Assembly: GCF_026421305.1 (NCBI RefSeq)
Contig: NZ_JAPJBQ010000001.1
Span: forward strand, 186,001 to 250,000
Origin: Dyella silvae
Lineage (GTDB): Bacteria > Pseudomonadota > Gammaproteobacteria > Xanthomonadales > Rhodanobacteraceae
Length of the DNA stretch: 64,000 nucleotides
Reading direction: 5' to 3'
In this document: positions 54,581-63,486 of the stretch, piece after piece
Position numbering within the stretch: the stretch's first letter is position 1
Layout of the letters: every line of letters starts with the position of its first letter
Translations under genes and position numbers: made by a program
The notes under the pieces: model-generated
Seen by the model: only the letters and a program-made list of their open reading frames with translations
What the model was told of the DNA's origin: nothing
Databases searched by the model: none

Positions 54581-57451
54581 ATGGGTGACGTGCCTTCGAT
54601 TGAAACGTTTGCTGTCATCATCGACTTCCTGACGGCTGATATCAGGCGGTCGGTGGTCAACAGGCTCTTGTCCGTTCCTGATCTGAGCGCCGATGAAGCG
54701 GCCGTTCTCGCCAGGGAAGCCGACAGGGCATTGCGCGACAGTGGCGAGCGAAAGCTCAATCGCGTACTTCTGCTCGAGCTGCATGCAGCCAAGCTCTCCG
54801 GGCAACTCACTGCACCGGATGAGAGCGGAAAGTTCGCTCAGTTTCTGGATCTCGCAACACGCGAGGACTTCAAGGCGGCGCTAAGGCGGCGCTACCCGGT
54901 GCTCCAGGATCGCCTGAACGCGACACTCGGACAACAGGGCGCCGCCATCGTCGACCTGGCCGAGCGCATCGCATCCGATCGCCATCAGCTTTCCAGCTTG
55001 CTGGGTGCGCCAGCCGGCGTGCTTCGTGCCGTCAGGCTTGGCGAAGGCGATGTGCACGATGGCGGCCATACCGTGGCGCAGATTGAGTTCAGCGGCGGCA
55101 CGGTCATGTACAAGCCGCGCTCTCTGCGAATTGACGCAGCGCTCGCCGGTTTTCTGGACGATCTTTTTCAGGGGCAAGAGAACCACATCAAGGTTCCCGA
55201 GGTGCTTGATCGAGGCCCGTACGGCTGGACCGCATTTGCGGAACACCGGTACTGCACCAGCCAGAATGAACTGGCGACCTTTTATCGCAACATCGGCCAT
55301 TGGCTCGCCGTCATGCGGCTCCTGGGTGGCACTGATATCCATCATGAAAACCTGATCGCGTCCGGTCCGGTGCCTTATGTGGTGGACGTGGAAAGTCTTT
55401 TCGTGCCCGATCCGTTGCTAGCGCCTTCTGACCTCGGGCAAGCCGTGGATCTCGCCGAGGCAATGATTCGCTCGTCAGTGCTCCGCACGGGCCTGGTGCC
55501 GTTCCGCGCACCGGTGCTCGGGCTCGATGGCGTGGATATTTCTGGCATCGGCGCGTTGCCGGGGCAGCAACCTAAGATTCGCGTTCCTGAAATCGTTCAG
55601 CACGGCACCACCGATGCCCATGTTGGGCTGGTGAGCGTGGATCTGGACATGGCGAAGAATCACCCCTGCGCCAATCCGGATATCTCCCACTTCTGGGCCG
55701 ACATCGTTGCGGGATTCAAAGAGCTCACCGGCCGATTCATGGCACTTCACGACGAAGGGGCTCTTGCGTCAAAACTCACCGTGTTTCGTGGTTGCCGTAT
55801 CCGGCACATTCAACGGCCGACGCAAGTCTACGTTGAGGTCATGCGCATGCTATGGCACCCCGCGTCATTGCATGACGAACCCGCCGCTATCGAGCGAGCG
55901 CGCGATCTCCTGACGCAGCAAGCGGCCGCCGGCAAAATCGCATCGTCCGAGCGGGCGGTGATCGATGACGAAATCGATGACATGCGTTACGGCGATGTCC
56001 CGGTATTTGCCAACGAGCTTGACCAGAACCAGCTCGATGAGGTCTTCAACGGTTGGCAGGCGATGCGCGTCGACCTTGAAGAGCTGACCATACGTGGCGC
56101 GCTCGTCACGCTGCATCTCAACGCACGACTGAACGACGACAAGCGCGCCCCCTACGACCTCAAGGCCAGGCATCCCAGTGCAAGCAACCTCGATCGCCGC
56201 CGCCGCTCCATGGCGGCGCTCACGCTGAAAGAGTTGCTTGAGCTTTCCGTGCGGGGAAGCGATGGAACGATGACCTGGATAAGCCCCGTTCTCGGGCGTA
56301 GCGGATGGGCGATGCGCAGCCTTCAGTCCGACCTTTACGTTGGTTTATGTGGTGTTGCCATTGCATTGGCAGGTTATCTCGCGGAGATGCGGCAGGGCAG
56401 GGCCGACGAAGTCGAAGGCGTAGAGCAGGCCCTGGATGGCGTGCTCCAGGTGCTGCGCAACACCGAACGGGTACGTGAAGCCGAGGCGGTAGGCGCGTTC
56501 ATCGGTCTGGGCTCGCAGATCATTGCCTGGCTCACGCTGCACGGCATGCAGCCTCAATCGGACTTTCTCGCCATGGCGAGAAAGCAGGGCGAATCCCTGG
56601 AACAATGGGATTTCGAGAACGAGCGTGTATTCGACATCCTGGAAGGTGTGTCTGGCGCCATCGTGCCGTTGCTCCAGCTTGCAGAGGCGACGGGCGAATC
56701 ACGCTGGCTCGATCTGGCGGCCAAAGCGGGCCGGCGGCTGGAACAGGCGGCGATCATCGACTGGCGCGGCGCGCGATGGCCTGCCTCGATTTTCGATGAG
56801 CCCATCGGCGGATTTGCTCATGGCGCCACTGGCACTGGCTGGGCGCTGACCCGTCTTGGATTGAGCGAGGCGGGCAGTGAAGACGATCGCAAGCGATGGC
56901 TTGCGCTGGGTGATCGCGCATTCGATTTCGAAGAATCGCTTTACGACGCCAGTGCCGGCAACTGGATCGATGTGCGCAAGCCGGAGAGCAAGGACTTCCC
57001 CAATACCTGGTGTCACGGCAGCGTCGGCATCGGTCTGGCGGCGTGCGATCTCTATGCGCGAACAGGTGACGCGCGACACCTGAGCACGTTGCGCCGTGCC
57101 GTGCTGGCAGCACGTAGTGGCGGCTGGGGATACAGTCACACGTTGTGCCATGGCGACCTCAGCATGTGGGAGCTGATGATGCGTGCCAGCAAACTGGTGC
57201 CGGATCTCGTGCCGCCTGAAGCGATGCCGGGAGCCGCGGTGATCCTGTCCAGCATCGAAGAGCATGGCATTGTCGGTGGCCTCGCGCGCGATGCCTTCTC
57301 GCCGGGCCTGATGAGCGGCATCTCCGGATCGATCCACCAGCTCATTCGCATGCATCCGGAGTGTGCTATCCCGTCGCCCTTGCTGATGGAGTGCCGCACA
57401 GGCGAGTACGTCAGAAGCCAATCCTTTGAACAAGAACTCCTGACGGCTTAG
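54581..57451 (+). CDS. lanM: Class II lanthipeptide synthetase LanM
   Basis: 956 aa from ATG 54581 (GTG 54572 is the alternative). The N-terminal two-thirds is the kinase-like dehydratase: VMYKPRSL with the ATP-binding Lys near 177, GGTDIHHENLI near 250 and VVDVESLF near 267. It phosphorylates and eliminates Ser/Thr of the precursor. The C-terminal LanC-like cyclase has GFAHGATGTGWAL (about 745) and the zinc ligands in WCHGSVGIG (Cys about 811) and LCHGDLSMWE (Cys-His about 856-857), all present. The zinc set is the common Cys-Cys-His, not CCG-type Cys-Cys-Cys. The exporter gene follows after 26 bases. Length is within the family range. Confidence 0.95.
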   Translation: MGDVPSIETFAVIIDFLTADIRRSVVNRLLSVPDLSADEAAVLAREADRALRDSGERKLNRVLLLELHAAKLSGQLTAPDESGKFAQFLDLATREDFKAALRRRYPVLQDRLNATLGQQGAAIVDLAERIASDRHQLSSLLGAPAGVLRAVRLGEGDVHDGGHTVAQIEFSGGTVMYKPRSLRIDAALAGFLDDLFQGQENHIKVPEVLDRGPYGWTAFAEHRYCTSQNELATFYRNIGHWLAVMRLLGGTDIHHENLIASGPVPYVVDVESLFVPDPLLAPSDLGQAVDLAEAMIRSSVLRTGLVPFRAPVLGLDGVDISGIGALPGQQPKIRVPEIVQHGTTDAHVGLVSVDLDMAKNHPCANPDISHFWADIVAGFKELTGRFMALHDEGALASKLTVFRGCRIRHIQRPTQVYVEVMRMLWHPASLHDEPAAIERARDLLTQQAAAGKIASSERAVIDDEIDDMRYGDVPVFANELDQNQLDEVFNGWQAMRVDLEELTIRGALVTLHLNARLNDDKRAPYDLKARHPSASNLDRRRRSMAALTLKELLELSVRGSDGTMTWISPVLGRSGWAMRSLQSDLYVGLCGVAIALAGYLAEMRQGRADEVEGVEQALDGVLQVLRNTERVREAEAVGAFIGLGSQIIAWLTLHGMQPQSDFLAMARKQGESLEQWDFENERVFDILEGVSGAIVPLLQLAEATGESRWLDLAAKAGRRLEQAAIIDWRGARWPASIFDEPIGGFAHGATGTGWALTRLGLSEAGSEDDRKRWLALGDRAFDFEESLYDASAGNWIDVRKPESKDFPNTWCHGSVGIGLAACDLYARTGDARHLSTLRRAVLAARSGGWGYSHTLCHGDLSMWELMMRASKLVPDLVPPEAMPGAAVILSSIEEHGIVGGLARDAFSPGLMSGISGSIHQLIRMHPECAIPSPLLMECRTGEYVRSQSFEQELLTA

Positions 57452-57477
57452 TCAAAGGCAAAGGGAGTGGGCGGCCG

Positions 57478-59136
57478 ATGATCCTGAAGCGCTTTCTACG
57501 TCGATTCTACCGGCCGCTCGCTGGCGCAGCGCTGCTGTCGTGTGCCAGCGCGGCATCCACGGTTGCGCTGCTCTCGCATATCAATCGACTTGCATCCGAG
57601 GGGATCCATGGCCAGGCGATGCGCCCGCTTTTGACGGGCGTCCTGTGGCTGGTGGCCTTGTTTGCGACCAATGCCTTATCGCAGGTGCTGCTCGCCCGGC
57701 TGGGCGGCAACCTGGTGGCGCAGCTTCGCATGGAGTTATCGAAGCGCTTTATTGAGCTTGAGTACGAGAAACTGGCGGACCAGAAGCATTCCGTATTCGG
57801 TTCGCTCATCGAGGACGTTGCAAACATAGCGCCCATGGCGCTGGTGGCCCCTCTGCTGGCGTACAACCTGCTGCTTGCTTCGTTGTATGCGGGTTACCTC
57901 GCCACCGTGTCGCTGGCGCTACTGGGCATTCTCGCCATCTTCCTGTGTGCCACGTTGGCCGCGTCGTTACGGCTTGAACGCGTCCTGCGGGAGAAGCTCG
58001 ACGAACTTCGTCAGGCTAACGAGAAGGTGTTCGAGTACTTCCGCTTTATCAGCGATGGCAAGAAGGAGATGACGCTGAATGCACAGCGCGCCGTGCATTT
58101 CACCCAGGAGCTGATGAATCCCGCCATTCTTCGCGCGCGAGGCATCATGGTGCGGGCCTACGCCGGTCTTGGTCTTAACGAGGCCTGGTCGATGGCCGTT
58201 ATGTACGGCGCGATCTTTCTTATCGTCTACCTGGGGTACGCCTTTTTGGCGTTGACGCAGGACACGATCATCCACTTCGTGATTGGTGCGGTGTTTCTCA
58301 GCGGCCCGGTGAACTTTATTGTGAGCGCGGGCAGGCAGGTTGCCGTAGGGGCTGCCAGCTTGCGTCACCTCGAGCGCGTGGGCATGAATCTGGGCGTCGA
58401 GCTCAACGAAGATCAGCAGCGCCAGACCGAACGGCATTCGTTCGGCAGGTGGAGCCAGATAAGAATGGAGGGGGTTTGCTACAGCTATCCGGGCAACGCC
58501 ACTTCGAAACCCATCGTCGGCCCGATCGATCTCACGGTTTCCCGTGGCGAGATGCTGTTCATTGTCGGTGGAAACGGTAGCGGTAAGTCGACGTTGTTGC
58601 TTCTGTTGAGCTCGCTGATAGCGCCAGACAAAGGGCGCATCTACATCGATGACTTGCCGGTCGATGCGGACATCCGTTCGTACCGCGAACGGTTCACCGG
58701 GGTGTTTGGCGACTTCTTTCTATTCCCTCATGTCCTCGGCGCCACGGGAAGTCCGCTTTCGGATGAGCGCATCGAACACCTGCTTGATGTGCTTGACCTT
58801 GGCACGCAGGTGCAAACGGCGAAAGGTGAGCTATCCCGCCTGACCTTGTCCACGGGGCAGAGGAAGCGGCTCGCCTTGCTCCAGTGTTATGCGGAGGATC
58901 GGGATATCTTCTTTTTCGATGAGTGGGCCGCGGATCAGGATATTCATTTCCGGGACTACTTCTATTGCACGCTCTTGCCGGCGCTGAAAGCCAACGGCAA
59001 AACCATCATCGCGATCAGCCATGATGACCGTTACTTCGCTATGGCCGATCGCGTGATTGCGCTCGACTCCGGATCCATCGTTTCAGACACGCGGCCAGGG
59101 ACGCAGTCTCAATCGCGCAAAAGCGAAGCCGTTTAG
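57478..59136 (+). CDS. SyrD/PvdE-type cyclic-peptide ABC exporter without C39 peptidase
   Basis: 552 aa. Six membrane helices (about 10-300), then a nucleotide-binding domain with Walker A GGNGSGKST (about 364-372), an atypical signature LSTGQRKRLAL and Walker B IFFFDEWAADQD; the DEWAADQD string is characteristic of the SyrD/PvdE/YojI cyclic-peptide exporter family rather than of LanT. The protein begins directly with the first membrane helix, so the N-terminal C39 leader protease found in LanT is missing. It follows lanM by 26 bases and should export the finished peptide. Leader removal must be done elsewhere. Confidence 0.9.
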   Translation: MILKRFLRRFYRPLAGAALLSCASAASTVALLSHINRLASEGIHGQAMRPLLTGVLWLVALFATNALSQVLLARLGGNLVAQLRMELSKRFIELEYEKLADQKHSVFGSLIEDVANIAPMALVAPLLAYNLLLASLYAGYLATVSLALLGILAIFLCATLAASLRLERVLREKLDELRQANEKVFEYFRFISDGKKEMTLNAQRAVHFTQELMNPAILRARGIMVRAYAGLGLNEAWSMAVMYGAIFLIVYLGYAFLALTQDTIIHFVIGAVFLSGPVNFIVSAGRQVAVGAASLRHLERVGMNLGVELNEDQQRQTERHSFGRWSQIRMEGVCYSYPGNATSKPIVGPIDLTVSRGEMLFIVGGNGSGKSTLLLLLSSLIAPDKGRIYIDDLPVDADIRSYRERFTGVFGDFFLFPHVLGATGSPLSDERIEHLLDVLDLGTQVQTAKGELSRLTLSTGQRKRLALLQCYAEDRDIFFFDEWAADQDIHFRDYFYCTLLPALKANGKTIIAISHDDRYFAMADRVIALDSGSIVSDTRPGTQSQSRKSEAV

Positions 59137-59180
59137 CCGGGTTGTCATCCGGCGAAAACCAGGCGCGAGTGTCATCGCAG

Positions 59181-60302
59181 TCAGGTGATGTCCATCGATT
59201 GCAAGCCGCTGACGACGGCATCGATATCGTCCCGCGTCGTGCCGCGCCCAAGGCTGAAGCGAATGGCGCCCATGCCAACGCGTTCGCTCACACCCATGGC
59301 CGCCAGCACCGGCGATAACTCGACGGAGCCCGCATGACAGGCGGAGCCGGTAGAGGCAGCGACACCTTCGAGCCTCGCAAGTATGTCGGCGCCAATCTGG
59401 CCAACGAATCCAACGTTGAGTGTATTGGGTAGCCGCTGCGTGGCGTGACCGTTGAGCACCACCCGGTCGCCAAACTGACTTTGCAGCGACTGCCAGAAAT
59501 GATCGCGCAGCGTGCGAATAGTTGCGACCTGGCCGACGTCCTGCGCCAATGCGCATGCCTCGCCCAGCGCTACGGTGAGCAGCGCGCTTTCAGTGCCAGC
59601 GCGTAGTCCGTGTTCATGTCCGGCGCCGTGGATCAGTGGCTCCAGCGTCGTGCCGCGACGGACATACAGCGCCCCAACGCCCTTGGGCGCATACAGTTTG
59701 TGCCCCGCCACGCTGAGCAGGTCGACGCCGAGTTTCTCGACGTGTGTCGCCACTTTGCCCACGGACTGTGCGGCATCGGTGTGAAAGCGGATGCCGCGCT
59801 CACGCGCGACGGCGGCAATAGCCTCAATGGGCTGAAGCGTGCCGGTCTCATTGTTCGCGTGCATGATGCTGATGAGCACCGTGCGCGGCGTGATGGCCCG
59901 ACGCACCGCTTCGGGATCGACCTGTCCCGACGAATCCACAGGCAGATAGGTGACTGAAGCCCCGAGGCGTTCCAGGAACGCGAGAGGCTTCAGCACGGAA
60001 GGGTGCTCCGTTACCTGCGTAATGATGTGATCGCCTTTATCCCGCAACGCGAAGAAACTGCCCTTGAGGGCCAGGTTGTTCGCTTCGCTGCCGCCGCTGG
60101 TAAAGACCACTTCGTCCGGCTGAGCGCCGAGCAGCGAGGCGACCTGTTGGCGTGCACGGTCCAACGCCGCCTTCGCTGGACGGCTGGCCCAATGCCCACT
60201 CGACGGATTGCCGAACGCGTCAGGCAGATAAGGCCGCATCGCAGCTTGCACCGCAGGATCGATCGGCGTGCTGGCGTTGTAGTCCAGATAGACGTGCTTC
60301 AT
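59181..60302 (-). CDS. Cysteine desulfurase (NifS/IscS class)
   Basis: 373 aa PLP enzyme. Motifs: YLDYNASTPIDP, SGGSEANN, HANNETGTLQPIE, HTDAAQSVGK, the PLP-Lys in SVAGHKLYAPKG, and the mobile loop ASTGSACHAGS with the catalytic Cys. It transfers sulfur from cysteine as a persulfide. Shorter than IscS (about 404 aa) and not accompanied by iscR, iscU or sufBCD, so not the main Fe-S enzyme by context. It is convergent with the lanthipeptide exporter gene (44-bp gap), and any role with that pathway is speculative. Confidence 0.9.
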   Translation of the reverse strand: MKHVYLDYNASTPIDPAVQAAMRPYLPDAFGNPSSGHWASRPAKAALDRARQQVASLLGAQPDEVVFTSGGSEANNLALKGSFFALRDKGDHIITQVTEHPSVLKPLAFLERLGASVTYLPVDSSGQVDPEAVRRAITPRTVLISIMHANNETGTLQPIEAIAAVARERGIRFHTDAAQSVGKVATHVEKLGVDLLSVAGHKLYAPKGVGALYVRRGTTLEPLIHGAGHEHGLRAGTESALLTVALGEACALAQDVGQVATIRTLRDHFWQSLQSQFGDRVVLNGHATQRLPNTLNVGFVGQIGADILARLEGVAASTGSACHAGSVELSPVLAAMGVSERVGMGAIRFSLGRGTTRDDIDAVVSGLQSMDIT

Positions 60303-60363
60303 CTCAGAACCCCAGCTCTTTGTACCTATGCTTGATCAAACCCCGTGATGCGAGAGCGCGAAC

Positions 60364-60522
60364 TCAGGCCGATACGGAGCGGTGGCTTCTCTTGGCGACA
60401 GCAACGATAACGTCGAAAAGGAAGGTAAGACCACCCATAGCGTCGATCGCATAAGCAAATGGATAGCGGCGAGCTTCGAGGTTGCTGTCGAGGTCGGGTA
60501 AGGTCGCCGATGCTCGATGTCG
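60364..60522 (-). pseudogene. Possible C-terminal remnant of a small membrane or lipoprotein gene
   Basis: In the 720-bp gap after the desulfurase one minus-strand frame reads like a protein end (NLEARRYPFAYAIDAMGG, then a hydrophobic LTFLFDVIVAVAKRS) before a stop, but it has no start codon; a stop closes the frame at 60523-60525, while an overlapping frame upstream is open. This looks like a frameshifted remnant. The rest of the gap to 61024 shows no gene. Confidence 0.3.
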
Positions 60523-61024
60523 CTAACGAAGCCGGCCTTGTGGTTAGCGTGCTTTGCCGCCCGCTCGCCATCTCCCTCCACGCATAACTGAAAGTCTCCC
60601 GGCAAATCAGCGCCAGCGAGAACCACGGTGCGTAAGCGCTAAATCATCGAAAGCCTGTTTGGCGCAGATTCCTGCGTTCTTAGCCCGAGCATTCAACGCT
60701 TGCGGATCACCGCGTCGATTATTGACCTGGGGAAACGATGAAATCGCGAAGAGGCAGGTAATGGCCGGAGCGCCGCGGGACTAGCATGCCAGCCGTCTCT
60801 CGAAAGGAATTCGGCATGCGCCGCACGGCCATTCTGAGCATCGTGTTGACGCTGATCACATGAAGATCGATAGGGGCAATCCTCTTCGCACTGTGCAAGA
60901 TCGTATGAAGTTGCGCTGTGGCGTGCGAGCCCTGTTTTGAAGGCACTTGACGCAATCATGGGATATGTCAATTTGGTGACGGTTGCGTAAACGCGATCTG
61001 ATCGTTCACAGGAAGTGGAGCCAT

Positions 61025-62671
61025 ATGGATATGGGGCACGATGGAAGGCCGTCTTTAAAAGTTCAGCAAGCGCAGGCCATCGCCGTGCAGGCCCTGGGCT
61101 TGGCTGCAAGAGGATTTTTAGCTGAAGCGGAAAGCGAATTGCGGCGGGCGCTTGTCATGCTTCCCGGCGACCCTGCCATCAGCTTCAATCTCGCGCGCGT
61201 GTTGATGACCAGTCACCGCCCGGGTGAAGCGCTTCATCTGGTGAATCAAACACTCGCTGGCGAAGCGAATCGGTCAGCCAATCTTCTACTTCTTCGCGCG
61301 CAAATCCTGTTGGCCATGGCGCGGCATGCAGAAGCGATCATCGCGTTTAAAGAAGCCATAGAAGCCGACCCACATAACGGCCTCGCAGAACTGGGTCTCG
61401 CCACCGCCTTGGGAGAGTCCAGACAGCCGCTCGCAACCGCGGAAGCCGCACAGCGCGCCATTCACAAAGGTGCGGATCGGCCAAGCGCGCGATACATTCT
61501 CGGGCGCTCTCTCAACGAGTGCGGTCGATTCCAGGAAGCCGAATCGGAGCTTCGTCGTGCGGTGCAATTGAACCCAGACCATGAGCCGTCGCAGGTCATG
61601 CTCGCCGAACTGATCTGGATGCAAACCAGTGATGTGACATTGGCAACTCACGAGCTTGACCGCAGCCTGCAAAGACAGCCACACGCCACCGGCCTTCGCG
61701 TTACGAAAGCGAAACTTCTCGAGAGCGCTGGCCACACGGCAGCTGCTGTGGCTGAACTGGAAGCAGGGCTGGAACGCGATCCCAACAACCTGCAGTTGCG
61801 ATTGGCAGCAGCTCAGGCGCTGGTCGCGGAGCAGCCTCTTCGCGCGCTCTTTCATGCCGAATGCGCTTTTCGTCTTGCACCAAGAGATCTGGCCGTCGTG
61901 GCTATCTACGGAGACACCCTTTTTGCCGCCGGGCGTGTCGCCGATGCCGAAAAGGTCGCAATGCACGGCCTGCAGATTCATCCGAACAACAACCATTCCA
62001 TCGCCCTCCTGGGGAACGTATGGCGATGGAAAGGGGATTCGCGTTATCAGGAGTTGTTCGACTACAACGCCTTAGTAAGGGCTTCGCCGCTGGAAACGCC
62101 CGCCGGGTGGTCGACGCTTGCCGCTTACCTCGCGGATCTCGCTCGGAGCCTTCATGAGCTTCATCAGCTCAATGCGCATCCCGTGAATCAGACGCTACGC
62201 CGGGGTTCTCAGATTGGCATCGAATTAGAAGCGTTGAAGGATTCCGCGCTTCATGCATTCCCTCAAGCCATCGATGGGCTTATTCGTAAATACATGGCTG
62301 CCATTGGGCATGGCATGGATGTATTCCGTCGCCGTAACACGATGCGCTACAAGCTCAATGGCATGTGGACCGTTCGATTGCGGCCTCAAGGTCATCACGT
62401 CAACCATTTTCATGGCCAGGGATGGTTGTCTTCCGTTTGCTACATCGAACTGCCGGAGACGTTGGGCAAGCAAGGCGGTGAGGGGTGGCTGAAATTAGGT
62501 GAACCCTTGCTTGGGCCCTCCGATCGCAAACTCGACCCGGAATTTTTTCTTAAACCCGAGCCGGGACTTCTGGCGCTGTTTCCTTCCTGGATGTGGCACG
62601 GCACCGTTCCATTCTCTGGTAGCGAGAAGGATCGGCGCCTGACCATTGCGTTTGACGTCGTTCCTGCCTGA
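61025..62671 (+). CDS. TPR protein with C-terminal 2OG-Fe(II) oxygenase domain
   Basis: 548 aa from ATG 61025 (GGAG four bases upstream; ATG 61031 possible; a TTG at 60983 extends the frame). Residues about 15-340 are tetratricopeptide-like repeats (AEAESELRRALVMLPGDP, FQEAESELRRAVQLNPDH, AAVAELEAGLERDPNN). Residues about 345-548 form a 2-oxoglutarate/Fe(II) oxygenase of the PF13759 type: iron ligand region HHVNHFHGQGWLSSVCYIELPE, second His in FPSWMWHGTVPF and the 2OG-binding Arg in DRRLTIAFDV. It should hydroxylate a protein or peptide bound by the repeats. It lies 1.9 kb past the lanthipeptide exporter on the same strand; a tailoring role is only an inference. Confidence 0.88.
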   Translation: MDMGHDGRPSLKVQQAQAIAVQALGLAARGFLAEAESELRRALVMLPGDPAISFNLARVLMTSHRPGEALHLVNQTLAGEANRSANLLLLRAQILLAMARHAEAIIAFKEAIEADPHNGLAELGLATALGESRQPLATAEAAQRAIHKGADRPSARYILGRSLNECGRFQEAESELRRAVQLNPDHEPSQVMLAELIWMQTSDVTLATHELDRSLQRQPHATGLRVTKAKLLESAGHTAAAVAELEAGLERDPNNLQLRLAAAQALVAEQPLRALFHAECAFRLAPRDLAVVAIYGDTLFAAGRVADAEKVAMHGLQIHPNNNHSIALLGNVWRWKGDSRYQELFDYNALVRASPLETPAGWSTLAAYLADLARSLHELHQLNAHPVNQTLRRGSQIGIELEALKDSALHAFPQAIDGLIRKYMAAIGHGMDVFRRRNTMRYKLNGMWTVRLRPQGHHVNHFHGQGWLSSVCYIELPETLGKQGGEGWLKLGEPLLGPSDRKLDPEFFLKPEPGLLALFPSWMWHGTVPFSGSEKDRRLTIAFDVVPA

Positions 62672-62702
62672 TCGATCGGCTCAAACACGGCGTAAAGGAA
62701 CG

Positions 62703-62870
62703 GTGCCGGAAAATGCGCACCATACGATTCAAATCGGCCTGGCGCTCGAAGGTCGTTTTCATATCCAGACTGGGGCGCGGTCAGCGTCGAGAGCGACGGC
62801 TGATGCGGTGGTGACCCCGGGCGTCGAGCTCATACGTCGTGAATGGGCGCCTGTCCAACGACGAAGATAA
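62703..62870 (+). pseudogene. Remnant of an AraC-type regulator cupin domain
   Basis: A 55-residue stretch (ENAHHTIQIGLALEGRFHI, then TADAVVTPGVEL) resembles the N-terminal cupin of AraC regulators (HAHH...I.IALEG...VVTP.V). It ends quickly and has no helix-turn-helix part, so it appears to be a truncated fragment. The open frame starts inside the upstream oxygenase gene. Confidence 0.4.
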
Positions 62871-63012
62871 TCATGACCATTGCGCACTCTGCCGGGCCAA
62901 GTTCTCGGATCTTGGTCGTCCCGGTAAGCTAAACATCGGGTTCTGTACGTTGGATGGCCGGCACTGGGTCTGCTAACAGTGCGTGGACGATTTCAAGGCT
63001 CGCTTGCAGTGA
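62839..63012 (+). pseudogene. Small zinc-binding (CxxC) protein gene broken by an in-frame TAA
   Basis: Starting near GTG 62839 the frame reads NDEDNHDHCALCRAKFSD, then GFCTLDGRHWVC, a TAA at 62974-62976, and QCVDDFKARLQ before a TGA at 63010-63012. This matches a widespread small family with the pattern DHCxxCWAKF...G....HWVCxxCFxDF. The second CxxC is split by the stop, probably by one base change from a codon such as GAA or CAA. It therefore looks like a recently inactivated gene, unless the stop is a sequencing error. Confidence 0.6.
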
Positions 63013-63051
63013 TTATTGATCGACGACCCGAATATGCGGACTCCTTATACT

Positions 63052-63075
63052 GTCCGCTTCCGACCCGAAGCAGAC
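63052..63075. repeat. Short hairpin repeat TCCGCTTCCGACCC, copy 1
   Basis: GTCCGCTTC pairs with GAAGCAGAC (one mismatch) around CGACCC. The same motif recurs at 63401-63420 and 63819-63842. It lies between a broken gene and a small hypothetical gene. Confidence 0.75.
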
Positions 63076-63080
63076 CTTAA

Positions 63081-63398
63081 ATGGAACCGTGTAGAGGGAC
63101 AATCTTGGCAGAGTTCGTGAAAGTCAAAGTCGAATGGTCGGGAGAGAAGTTGGCGAGACTGCCAACTTTGGGAACCTACTCAACGGTCGCTCGATTTGCA
63201 GATGACCACGATTGGCCTAACGGCGATACGTGGAGCATCGTTCTGCTTCTACCTTCGGTGGACAAAATGCGAGGCGGACCTTTTGAGGCGGAAGCACGGT
63301 TTCTGGCCCCCGACGCCCCAATAGGCCGCCTAAGCCATGGGTCCGTATTCGAGCTGTTTGAAGGCCGGGTCAGGACGGCTACTGTACTGGTTTTATGA
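63081..63398 (+). CDS. Small hypothetical protein
   Basis: 105 aa from ATG 63081; a TTG at 63105 is a plausible later start because the conserved-looking part begins there (AEFVKVKVEWSGEKLARLP). Contains TYSTVARFADDHDWPNGDTWSIVL and FEAEARFLAPDAPIGRL in part, suggesting a small beta-rich soluble domain. No family recognised. It is bounded on both sides by the short hairpin repeat, so it forms a one-gene module. Codon use is less GC-biased than in the core of the window. Confidence 0.6.
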   Translation: MEPCRGTILAEFVKVKVEWSGEKLARLPTLGTYSTVARFADDHDWPNGDTWSIVLLLPSVDKMRGGPFEAEARFLAPDAPIGRLSHGSVFELFEGRVRTATVLVL

Positions 63399-63400
63399 CT

Positions 63401-63420
63401 GCTTCCGACCCGGAGCGGAC
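63401..63420. repeat. Short hairpin repeat TTCCGACCC, copy 2
   Basis: GCTTCCGACCCGGAGCGGAC: the left arm TGCTTCCG pairs imperfectly with CGGAGCGGA. Second member of the family, three bases after the small hypothetical gene's stop. Confidence 0.7.
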
Positions 63421-63486
63421 GTTGCGGCTTTGGTGGATTTGTCCAAAGTAAGGGCATGGGGGAAACATGATCGGCGCCACATCGCT

